DNA from: Rhabdophis nuchalis | Taxonomy: Eukaryota; Chordata; Lepidosauria; Squamata; Natricidae | DNA length: 64,000 bases | Reading direction: 5' to 3' | Assembly (NCBI GenBank): GCA_039707465.1 | Contig: CM077647.1 | Span: forward strand, 44,577,110-44,641,109 | In this document: positions 22,595 to 32,745 of the stretch, piece by piece | Numbering within the stretch: the first letter of the stretch is position 1 | Layout of the letters: each line of letters starts with the position of its first letter | The notes under the pieces: generated by a model | The model's database searches: none | What the model saw: the letters and a program-made list of their open reading frames with translations, nothing else | Told to the model about the DNA's origin: nothing | Position numbers and translations under genes: made by a program

Positions 22595-23078
22595 CAAGGA
22601 TGTCAAAGTCAAAACCCAGAAACCAGAGCTGGACTGTGGGTTGCTTATATCTGGCCCACCCTGAAAATATTGATGGACCAGCCTCTGGTGCTTCTTCCAG
22701 CCAAAATGGAGCTTGGGGGGGGGGGGGGGAACAGCTCTACCAGGCTCTGTTTTGGGCTGCGACAGCCTCCTGCAACCCTCTGGCAATGAAAACAGAGATT
22801 GAGGAGGCCACGTGGCAGAGAGTTGTAGGAGACTGTTGCGACCTAAAACAGAGCCTGGGAGGGCCAGGGACAGCCTCCCCAAGCTCCATTTTCACTGGAG
22901 AGGGGTGCAGGAAGCTGTAGCGGCCAATAACAGATCCCAGGAGGGCCGTTGTGACTGAAAATGGAGCCTTGATGTGTGACAACAAGCTGACCATGACCTC
23001 CATGGCCATGGCCATCCCGCCCCCAGGTCAAACACAACCCTGATGTGGCCCTCAATGAAATCAAGTTTGACATCCCTG
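22595..23078. mobile_element. Non-autonomous hAT-type element (GATGTCAAA ends)
   Basis: Left end CAAGGATGTCAAAGTC and right end, in reverse, CAGGGATGTCAAACTTGA are terminal inverted repeats. The GC-rich interior repeats a motif (CCAGCCAAAATGGAGCTTGG, AAGCTCCATTTTCACTGG, GAAAATGGAGCC) in both orientations. A G13 run lies near 22,716. It has no transposase, and I found no clear target duplication. Confidence 0.75.
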
Positions 23079-25554
23079 CCTTAATACACACACACACACA
23101 CACACACACCAAATAGATTCACATATATTCCAATTATTATCATGAATTATAGAAGCTCCGTAGACATCCAGTCTCTATTTAGTAGCAGTGTGTGTCTGTG
23201 CACATGTACACGTTGTATGTTTATGTGTATGTGTGTTCAAAACTAAGCAATGTACCATGAATTGGGCCCAAGGAGATCCAAATTCAGTGCTGCTCAACTG
23301 TTGAATGTACAGAATGATTTAGGGTCAGGATTAATTCAGCCTATCTCACCTGTTTGTTTTGTGAGGGATAAAATAAGGGATTTCAGAAAATATTACATAC
23401 ATTCAGAAAATATGGAATATAATTCTATTAAATAAATATATTAGAAAGTATGTAAATAAGTAAGTTCTGCTAGCTACCTGATTAAAAAAAAGTCCCTGCA
23501 GTTTCCAATAGAGTAGGCTTCAGTTGAGATTTAGACAATAACTCTTTCCTGCCTTGGCTGTTGTAGGAACTTTTAATTTAAAAAGAAATTGAATGGAAAC
23601 AAAGCTGCCAAACTGTAAAATAAAGTGCCAACTTCCATTCTTTTTATTTCCAAGAGCAGTTCTGAGGCTTGTCAGGCCTACAGATGTTTTCTTAAAAAAT
23701 AAAAATAAAAATGGCTATTGCCCAGATTCTAGCCAGACAAAAAAGCCACTAGGAGTGATCTGGTCAGAAAAGTCATGGTCACCTGTTTGCTTTCCATTAA
23801 ATGAGTATTTTGTAAATGCCATGTCCTCAGTTGTAGCTATTTTGAACATATGCAACCTAGTCTGAGTCCAGTCCCTCTAGTATAGAAATTTTGATATATA
23901 TTACAGGACAAATGAAATGAGAAATCTATTGAACAACTACCTCTAACGGTAACCAGTTGAATTAAACCATCATGTTGCATTATATTCAGAGGACAATTAG
24001 TTGGATCGCTATTAGATTCAACAATATGGACCAAAATTAATTATGCAGCATAGCTGCATAGCAATGTGTTGCATATCGCAGAGGGTGGGTAAGAAAATTT
24101 TGCACTGTGATTGCTATGTTCTGTGATGTTTTTACTTCCACAGGATACCAAATGGGGTCCTTTCAACAACCAGACTCCAATCATTGTTCTGTGTCCAATA
24201 AAAACAAAAACTGAAGCCCTGATGAAGGCTGGTTTTAATTTGATAAATTTTCTTAAATATGCAGGAAATACTTTCAGTCTGTGCCTATACACAGCAATTA
24301 TTCATTCTCTAACCTCTAGCAGGCCTCTCAACATCTTTGTGATCCTTTGTAACCTTAATCATCTTCCATATAATTGTCTTTAGCTACTTTTATTATTTCT
24401 GTTTGACATATACATTTTCTAATTAATGTATAATATTCTGAGTCATTATTTGGCTGTTCATTTTTTCTCACTACACACACATACACACACACACACACAC
24501 ACAGATATATAGTAAAACCTTAAATGTTCCCATGTTTTCTCTGGTTGTTCTAATTAGTTATAGTCATATACATGAAAAATATGGCTTGTGTAATGTAAAC
24601 TAAACAACATAGTTTGTTTAACATTGAAATTACAGTAAGATGTAATTTTCATTGCCCTGTCAATTAAATAATGGCCTGTTTGAGGCTGTCAATTTAATTA
24701 TGAATGTCCACATTATTGAATATACCCACCATTGCACATTCTTGCTATTTATGTTGTTTTAAAAATCTGTTTATTGCTGAACAAGTAGGAACGGTAAATG
24801 AAGGTAACATTCATTTAAAAATTTAATTTTGGGCCTTATTGTAGATTTCTTGCCTAAATTTTGATTGACACAAAAAGCTCACAGAATGCTATAGAACTGG
24901 ATATAATATTTGGGTGCTTAGAAGGTTTACTTCCCACTTACCTTTGTTTGTGACAAGATATCCATAGAATCCTCAGTAGTTAAGAAATATACACTCAATA
25001 TTGCTGAATATACAATACAATAGGTGATTTTCTTTCCTTTTTTAATTTAGAGTTTTTGTATAATTAAAATATAAACAAAACATATTAGATAAAGTTAAGG
25101 TAGAAACAGTGCAGAAAAGAAAGAAAAAGGGAAAAGAAAGATACGGCATTTGATTTTCTTTACAGCAGATACAAATAAAACTTTATCACGTATGCCTCTT
25201 TAGAATTACATTATATAGTTCTGTGCTTCCTGTATTCAACCTTTTTAATTAGAAAGTCCAGAAATCACCGGTTCATTTTTATCAATTTTAAGCAAGAAGC
25301 TTATAAAAGTTCAAGTTTTTATAAAATACTTATTTTTTTTCCTAGTCAAACTACGTCTGCAAATACTGCTTTCTTCACTGTCACTCACAATCCTACATTG
25401 TGAGTACTCCTGCACTTTTCATCTTTATGTATAAAATAACTTTGCTGTGTATAAAACCAAGCATCCACAAATCCTTTCTAAGTAGGAATCCATAAATCCT
25501 TATTTTAAAGAATATGTTTTCATCTTAATATTAATTTTAAAATTTGTTGCATCA
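23079..25554. other. No gene; (CA)n tracts
   Basis: (CA)n lies at 23,085-23,109 and 24,476-24,503, with an imperfect (TG)n near 23,190-23,240. From about 25,020 the sequence is T/A-rich with A-rich blocks on the plus strand and might be LINE 3' UTR in reverse, but I cannot prove it. No coding similarity. Confidence 0.5.
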
Positions 25555-25562
25555 CCTTAGGT

Positions 25563-26155
25563 CAGTGATGGCTAACCTTTTTCCCATCACGTGCCAAGAG
25601 TGGGGGAAGCGCAGGGGGCCGTACAACGGCATGCCCACACCCATAATTCTATGTGTGCGACCCGTGCATGTGTGCATGACACACACAAACACACCACACA
25701 TGCACGTGCGACTCCTACCCTCCCCCCACTTTTGGCGCGTGATGAACCTGTTTTTTTGCCCTCCAGATGCTTTCTAGGAGTCTGGCAAGGGCAAAAATGG
25801 CCTCCCCGACAGTTTTTTTTTTAAAGCAAAAAACTGCCCTACGGGCAACCCGGAAATTTAAAAATGGATTTCTGGGTTGCCCATAGGGCCGTTTTTTGCC
25901 TTCCAGATGCTTCCTCCTGAGGGAGAAAAGTGGCCCTGTGGGCAACCCAGAAGTTCAGGAACAGAATTCTGGGTTGCCAGTAGGGCTGTTTTTTGCCTTC
26001 TGGAGGCTTCCGGAGGCTCTTCCAGGGGCCAAAAAATGGCCAACAATGAAGGCCAAAGTTAGCTGGCCAGCATGCACGTGCGCGCTGGAGCTGACAAAGC
26101 AATGCCTTATGTGCCCTAACCAATGGCTCCGCATGTCATACGTTCATCAACATGG
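25563..26155. mobile_element. Non-autonomous hAT-type element with perfect 8-bp duplication
   Basis: The left end is CAGTGATGGCTAACCTTTTT. The right end is worn but ends where the flank repeats: CCTTAGGT occurs at 25,555-25,562 and 26,156-26,163. The interior repeats a module (TTGCCTTCCAGATGCTTCC, GGGTTGCCCATAGGGC, GTGGGCAACCCAGAAG) several times in both orientations. There is no ORF of its own. Confidence 0.88.
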
Positions 26156-26465
26156 CCTTAGGTAATTGTGTCCAGTACATTTTTCTTAACTTTCCACATG
26201 TCTACTATACATGATATAATGTTTCTTCATGATTTTTACATTTTTGATAGTAATCTCTACATACTCTACACAATTTATCTGCTGATCTATATCAATGGTA
26301 AATAATTTTATCGCAGTTATCTTTTAAATTGTAGAATAATGCGAATTTCAAACATTTTGACCATATTCTGATCTATCTAAATGTTGTAACCAAGTTTTTG
26401 GCCCCTTTTATCATATATTCTTTAACTTTCTCTTCTACAGATCGCAAAAAAGCTTATATGTTTTA

Positions 26466-27718
26466 CCTGGAGGAAGTTGATTATCTAGACCCGCGCCAGT
26501 CCGGCTTTCGGCCCGGGCATAGCACTGAGACGGCATTGGTCGCGTTGGTCGATGATCTCTGGAGGGCCAGAGATGGGGGTTGTTCCTCCATCCTGGTCCT
26601 ATTAGACCTCTCGGCGGCTTTTGATACCATCGACCATGGTATCCTATTGCATCGGCTGGGGGGGTTGGGGGTGGGAGGCACCGTCTTACGGTGGTTCTCC
26701 TCCTACCTCTCTGGCCGATCGCAATTTGTGTTGACAGGAGAGCAGAGGTCGACCTCGAGACCCCTCACATGTGGGGTGCCTCAGGGGTCGGTCCTCTCGC
26801 CTCTCCTGTTTAACACATATATGAAGCCGCTGGGTGAGATCATCCGTGGTTTTGGGGTAGAGTACCATCTGTACGCTGATGATACACAGCTGTACATTTC
26901 TACCCCAAACCACCCCAACGATGCCGTAGCAGTGATGTGCCAGTGCCTGGAAGCCGTGCGGATCTGGATGGGAAGTAACGGACTCAGGCTCAACCCGACC
27001 AAGACCGAGTGGCTGTGGTTTCCGGCTGCCCGATTCAACCAGCTGACTCCATCGCTGGCCATAGGGGGCGAACATCTTGCCCCTGTGGATGGGGCGCGCA
27101 ACTTGGGTGTCCTCCTGGATGCCCGGCTGTCCATGGAATATCAAGTGACAGCCGTGGCCAGGAGGGCGTTTTACCAGGTTCGCCTGGTTCGCCAGTTGCG
27201 CCCCCTATTGGATCGGGACGCCCTTCGCACAGTCACTCATGCTCTCGTGACATCGCGACTGGACTATTGTAACTCTCCCTACATGGGGCTCCCCTTGAGG
27301 TGCACCCGGAGACTTCAGATGGTTCAGAATGCAGCCGCGCGGGCAATCTTGGGTACCTCCAGATTTGCCCACATAACTCCACTTCTGCGCGAGCTGCACT
27401 GGCTGCCTGTCGTCTTCCGGGTGCGCTTCAAGGTATTAGTCATCATTTTTAAAGCGCTCCATGGCTCGGGACCTAGCTATCTGCGGGATCGGATCCTGCC
27501 GCATACATCCTCACGGCCGATTCGCTCCCACAGAGAGGGACTTCTCCGGGTGCCGTCCACTAGACTCTGTCAGTGGGCGACGTCCAGGGGAAGGGCTCTC
27601 TGTGGCGGGCCCAGCCCTCTGGAACGACCTTCCCCCCGACATCAGAACAACCACGGACTTCCGCTCCTTCCGTCTGAAATTGAAGACTCATCTTTTCCGT
27701 TTGGCCGGCCTTGGTTAG
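26466..27718 (+). pseudogene. L2 LINE reverse transcriptase, largely open copy
   Basis: A frame starting upstream in flanking DNA stays open from the reverse transcriptase fingers to near the C-terminus. Visible are [48 protein letters not shown], the catalytic YADD at 26,872-26,883, and LNPTKTEWLWFP. The C-terminal landmarks SRLDYCN, QNAAARAI and LRELHWLPV follow. One frameshift near 27,595 moves the last part (WNDLPPDI, then LKLKTHLF) into another phase. With its low damage it is among the younger L2 copies here, but it lacks the endonuclease. Confidence 0.9.
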
Positions 27719-27894
27719 CCTCTCTCTACAGGGTTTAGCTGTTTTTTTAATTGGGTATTTTAGTAGATTAAGGGGATTTTAGCACAGGCTCATATTTAAT
27801 TTTTTCTTAACTGTATGTGTATATTGTATTGTGGTTTTAGTTTCCCTGTGCACCGCTCTGAGTCCCTATGGGGAGAGGAGCGGTCTATAAATTA

Positions 27895-27895
27895 A

Positions 27896-27969
<74 letters not shown>
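27895..27969. repeat. (ATT)n tail of L2 copy
   Basis: About 25 ATT units form the 3' tail of the L2 copy and sit inside its target duplication. Confidence 0.95.
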
Positions 27970-27972
<3 letters not shown>

Positions 27973-28058
27973 GTTTTAGCAATCACATGTACATAATTCA
28001 GTTTCAAATTCAATTTTTAGCGTGTCAAATTTTTCTTCGATTTCCATTAGGGATGATC

Positions 28059-28177
28059 AAACATTGTGACTTGCCTTGGGGATTGTAAAGTTATTTTGGT
28101 TACTTTAATATAATTTAGATGTCCTTAGTAAGTATCTACATAAAAATCATAACTTTTTAAAATTTTGTTTCATTTGA
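28059..28177 (+). repeat. Unclassified repeat, inverted partner of 31,030-31,150
   Basis: AACATTGTGACTTGCCTTGG, GGATTGTAAAG and AAGTATCTACATAAAAATC match, in reverse complement, the sequence at 31,030-31,150 with roughly one difference per seven bases. Weaker similarity continues to about 28,003. The family is not recognised. Confidence 0.8.
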
Positions 28178-28789
28178 TAACTATTTATAATATAACTATA
28201 TTAAACTACATATATTGAAGCTGTCACTTAATTGTACATATGAAAATCATTGAAAATTAACTCCCTTTGTTGTCTTCTTTGCATCTTAAAATGGAAACAT
28301 TTAAAATTTCTCTGTTCCACTGTCTTTTTTCTTTTTTATTAAGAATTCTTTTTTATTTTTTATTTTCAAACAAACACAATACAAAAATCCTCCTTTTTTA
28401 TATACTATAGAAAGTGTATCAGCTGGTTACAAAAAGCTTTCATGCATCTCTTCCAGTGTCATCACCCATAATTCATATTAATTCAAGTAATTTAAATAAA
28501 ATATATTTATACATATTACCATCATTATACCTCCATTTTCATTGGCTATAATTGTTTAAACATCCTTCTTCATAGAATATACCAAAGTTTAAGACATAAC
28601 CACATACTGGCATTTCATTAGTTATTTCTAATATCCTCCAATAACTAACACAATTATATATAACAATTATAACCTGTTCTAGCCAAACATCAATAATATA
28701 TAGTAACAAAGATTTCTAATCACCTAAACTGTTTTCAGTTTACATCCAATTTCCTTCTGTTGTAACCATACATATAATAATATAATAAT

Positions 28790-28790
28790 A

Positions 28791-28860
<70 letters not shown>

Positions 28861-28862
28861 TA
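28790..28862. repeat. (ATT)n microsatellite
   Basis: About 22 ATT units adjoin the reversed L2 3' end and form its tail. Confidence 0.95.
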
Positions 28863-29085
28863 TTACATTTATAAACCGCCCCCCTCTCCCCGAAAGGACT
28901 CGGGGCGGTGTACAGGAAAATTTAAAAACTATCTAAAAACATACAAGACAAAGTTAAAAACGAATTAAATTACACTGTACAAGAATTTAAAACATTAAAA
29001 TTATAACCCATTAAAACCAAATAGATAATTTGCAAAAAACAGACTGGGGCAAGAAGCGTCGATTAGGCCAAACTGGCCTGATGGA
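28863..29085 (-). mobile_element. L2-type LINE 3' UTR, minus strand
   Basis: In reverse it contains the 3' hairpin (CCGCCCCCCTCTCCCC...GGGGCGGTGTACAGG), an AT-rich UTR and the last codon region (GCCAAACTGGCCTGATGG). The 5' truncation falls almost at the ORF end. Confidence 0.82.
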
Positions 29086-30703
29086 ATAAATATATATACA
29101 TTGGTCATCATTGTCCCTCCTTTATTTAACTATATCCGTTATCATATCATCCCCCCCCCTTGATAATCAAAGCTTAACTAAATTTAACTCAGTTCTTTTT
29201 ATTTACCTTTATATATAAGCAAAAATGTCTGATCTTCCTTTCATAGGTAGCATTCAATATTCATATCCAATTATTACTTGTCATACCATTATATATGTAT
29301 ACATTTATTTATTTAACCATATCTATTGTCACTAAATTTCACTAAGCTTAACTAGTTTGAATTATACATTTTTATTTATCAGCCTGTATCTTTCCAGTAG
29401 CAACACAATCTCATGTGATCTGCCATTTGTGGTATCAGCCCTCTAGTCTGCTCCTTAATCAAATTTGCTTGGACTCCTCTTCACAACTCATTGCTTATTG
29501 GATCGCTCATATAATCTCAATGCCTTGAGAAGAAGTCTTGAAGAAGATGAATTTTAGTCCCCCAGTTACAGAGAATAAAAAAAATAGAAGAAGAAAACTT
29601 AATCCATTCATTTTAAAAGACTTACATAAATTCCATCCACAAAAATAGCATTTAAAACATAAGATAACACACAGTTCAAAACCATTCAAAGATTAATTCT
29701 GTGCTTATTTCTTCAGTTCTCAGATTTAATTTAGACTTAAGTCTTTTAAAAAGATAAAAATTCCTCACCAGCAGTAAACACTTTTTCTTTCCATTTCCTT
29801 CTGTTTGCAGAGTCGTCCTAACTTCATCAGCCATGGGGCTGTGCTTTTATTGCCAGCTAGAAGTACTTTTTCTTGATCATTCAGGGATTTTGTGATGTCC
29901 CTGTGAATAGCAGGACATATTCTTCCTGTTCACCAATTCTGCAGGGTGATTTAGGTTCAGTTGGACCACCCAGTGGTAAAAGTATTGGCGGAGATATCAG
30001 AGCATCAAGATCGGGCGACTGTTTCATAGCAATGTAGGCTCCTCCTCCTCCTGTCTTTTTTCTGATTTTAAATTATTATTATAATTTTTTTACTTATGGT
30101 GACTATCTGGGATAGTCTCTGCAGTTTTCTTGGCAAGGCATTCTTTTCTTTTTCTCCTTTCTTCCCTTCTTCCTTCCTTCCTTCTCCAGAAATCACTATA
30201 CAATCAACTAGCTAAATTACTGAAAATCCTCTAAAATTCAATGATATATTTCATTATTAAAATTATACCATCAAAAAAGTTTGACTTTCCATCCAACAAT
30301 TAAAATCTTATTGAAGATTTGTTTGAATTAAAGAGATTTGTGAAAAAAAATCCCCCACAAAGTATGATATTAAGAGCAAATATGATTGCTGGAAGCCTAC
30401 TTACTCACAAGTAGATATACCAATGTGATAACAGAAAAAAATAAGTAGAGATTTGTAAAGCATTGCATATATCTGGTTAAATTAAAAATCATAAAATTTG
30501 GAAAAAATAAACTCTAGAAGTGACAGGTAATTTTAATTATCCTGAAAAATATCATGAATAGCCAAACACATGTATCCTTTTCAGTCCTTTGCTTTGTTAC
30601 AGGCTTTATTTAAAATAAAAATGACTTTCATTTGCAAGAAAGGTTGGAAGCTAGCTATTCTATATTTTCTAATTAGAAATATGTTGCTGTATCTATATCA
30701 TCC

Positions 30704-30784
<81 letters not shown>

Positions 30785-30796
30785 CATCTATCTATA
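30704..30796. repeat. (TATC)n / (GATA)n microsatellite
   Basis: About 23 tetranucleotide units with one CATC variant near the end. GATA arrays of this type are known from snakes as Bkm-related sequence, often enriched on sex chromosomes; one array does not show sex linkage. Confidence 0.97.
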
Positions 30797-31029
30797 GGTT
30801 GAACTTAGTCTTTATGTTGAAGCAAGTGGAATGTAATATACAAATGGAGGATATTGCATTAGTCATTAGATTAGATTGCTTTCTGATTCATGTGCATATA
30901 GCTAATGTGGTAACTGGAGGTAAGGCAGCCAATAAGATCATGTGCCCCAGATTCCTGTTGGACCAACTTGGGGAAAATGATCTTCAGTGGTACCTTCTAA
31001 AGGCAGGTTGGCTCATTGTCTTAATGACA

Positions 31030-31150
31030 CTGAAACAAACAAAATGTTAAAAAGTTATGATATTTGTGTAGATACTTATCAAGCACATCTAAATTATTTT
31101 AAAGTAACCGAAATATATTTACAATCCCCAAGACATGTCACAATGTTTTA
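31030..31150 (-). repeat. Unclassified repeat, inverted partner of 28,059-28,177
   Basis: Reads GAAACAAACAAAATGTTAAA to ACATGTCACAATGTTTTA, the reverse complement of the 28-kb copy with scattered differences. Similarity may continue into the 28-bp tandem duplication next to it. Confidence 0.8.
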
Positions 31151-31162
31151 ACATACCTAATA

Positions 31163-31218
31163 TTTGGAAATTGAAAGTTGAAAAATGTGATTTGGAAATT
31201 GAAAGTTGAAAAATGTGA
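31163..31218. repeat. Exact 28-bp tandem duplication
   Basis: The unit beginning TTTGGAAATTGAAAGTTG and ending AAAAATGTGA occurs twice in a row without a difference (31,163-31,190 and 31,191-31,218). It lies just before the GC-rich 5' region of the long L2. Confidence 0.95.
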
Positions 31219-31229
31219 AGTTTTGTGCA

Positions 31230-32745
31230 TGTACGAGAATGGAGGTCCGAATTTGAATGCGGAGTGGGACCCGGGGATCGTTTTGCCCCAGGAAGATGCC
31301 GCCAGCCCTCATTGACCACCTTCGAGGGCTGGCCCAGCAAGCTTCTATGCCAGCCATCACACCAGGCCATTTTGGGAGCTGAGGATGAGCTGAGGGTGTG
31401 ACGGCGGGGCGAGGAACATCGGAGAGAGGAGAGAGGCCCGAATCGGCCTAGCGCGGCCTGGTGCGGCAGGAGAGGAGGTAGGCTTGCGAAGCCAGGACGC
31501 TGGGGGCGATCGATCAACCAGGCCGGGAGGATATTCCATTGGGCCACGCGAGAAGGTTGCGGACTGTGCGGCCTACACCCGACCCAACCTGAGTGTTCCC
31601 CACTTGATCCGGGGCTGGAGTGGCGGGAGCGGCTGAAGAATGAGGAAGAACGGCTGAAGTATGTTGGAAGAGTAAGGAGTAAGGAGGAATCGGGAAGGAG
31701 AGTGGACGTGAGAGGAGAGTGGAAGAGAGGAAATGAGAGGGAAGAGAAAGAGAGAAGTTGAGAAAGAGAGGAAGGAGAAAGAAGGAGAAAGAAGGAATGG
31801 AAATAGAAGGAAGGAGTGAATGGACAGAAGGAAGGAGTGAATGGATGGAGGAGTGGGCCGAGCAGCAGGGTCGTGGAGTGGAGGAACTAAGGAACCGAGG
31901 AGGACCCAGGAAGAACTGTGGAGTGTTTGCACAGGGCAGGAAGATGCAAGCCGAGCCAGCACAGGCGAGCATTTAACATCGGGCCATGCGGCGCACCAAC
32001 TGGCCGCACAGCACCTATGCGGACTGAGGCCTGTGTGGTTGAAGAGGACAGATGGGTGGAGCCCCTGCTAAGGGGCAGAATGATCGGCAGAGCTGTGGAA
32101 TGGCAGGCCCAAGACAGCCAAGAATCATTGCTAGCCACAGCCTATTCGAGCTGGAATTGTGGCTCTATTGGACTAATTGGGGTGTGAGAGAGACTTGATG
32201 GAGTTTCGGATCATACCCCCTTCAATTGGACTGCCAGGACTATCCCAGCATTATGCTGATTTGATTCCTATATCAACTGTGATCCCACCCCATCTGTCGA
32301 ACTATTGGACTGATTGACTTTTAATTCCACCTACCCTAATGGATTTGTCATCTTCCCATTCTAACTAACCTGCACTTTACACCTTTACTCTACTTTGACT
32401 TTGACTTAGACTTGCGATCAAATTCTCCTTGGGCTATACGGCCTTCATGTCTTACCCAATTATGTATTCAAGACGAGATCTCCTTTGCCTGCGAGAGTCT
32501 CCCCTCTTGCAGACGTGGCCCCCTGCTCTAACACGGGCCCACCTCGAGGATGGACTGATTGCTCCTGAGAGGTGGGCGAAGTGCAAACTTAGGGGGTTTT
32601 TATCCAAATTTTTAATCCAGATTTTAGGGGGTCCCAGGATGCGGGGTGGGTTTGGGCAGTCAGAAGTGGGTCGGAGTACAGGGCTGGCCGGCGGAACTAG
32701 GAAAAAGACGAGGTCTATTAAGGAGGGGGGAGGGAGGTTGTTCCT
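31230..32745 (+). promoter_or_regulatory. Probable L2 5' leader (untranslated / promoter region)
   Basis: It is GC-rich sequence directly upstream of the L2 ORF, with mixed purine tracts and no recognised protein. In LINEs this position holds the internal promoter. The assignment rests on position and composition only; part could be older unrelated DNA. Confidence 0.45.

Larger units (their letters stand above)
26466..27969 (+). mobile_element. L2-type LINE, 5'-truncated, with target duplication
   Basis: The copy starts within the reverse transcriptase (CCTGGAGGAAGTTGATTATC). It ends with the 3' hairpin (CACCGCTCTGAGTCCC, GGGGAGAGGAGCGGT) and an (ATT)n tail. TATGTTTTA at 26,457-26,465 and 27,970-27,978 flanks it, giving the target duplication and the exact ends. 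The 5' truncation is usual for LINEs and reflects incomplete reverse transcription. Confidence 0.93.
28325..30060 (-). other. AT-rich tract, possibly old LINE UTR on minus strand
   Basis: The sequence starts with a T-rich block (CTTTTTTATTAAGAATTC) that would be a poly-A end on the minus strand, and becomes less AT-rich near 29,800-30,060. This polarity suggests a minus-strand LINE without surviving ORF, interrupted by (ATT)n and L2 tail sequence at 28,790-29,085. No reverse transcriptase or ORF1 can be read. A reversed SINE-like scrap (TTTTCTTGGCAAGGCATTC) lies near 30,128. Confidence 0.3.

Noticed and set aside
23250..24383. Several 60-90 codon frames as small genes
   Set aside because: They show no similarity, no shared composition and no context suggesting expression.
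30570..30797. 75-codon frame ending in repeated YLSI
   Set aside because: It is the translation of the (TATC)n array.
31514..32187. Overlapping frames on both strands upstream of the L2 ORF, as a possible ORF1
   Set aside because: They are in many phases, biased by purine tracts, and show no coiled coil, RNA-binding or zinc-knuckle pattern I can recognise.
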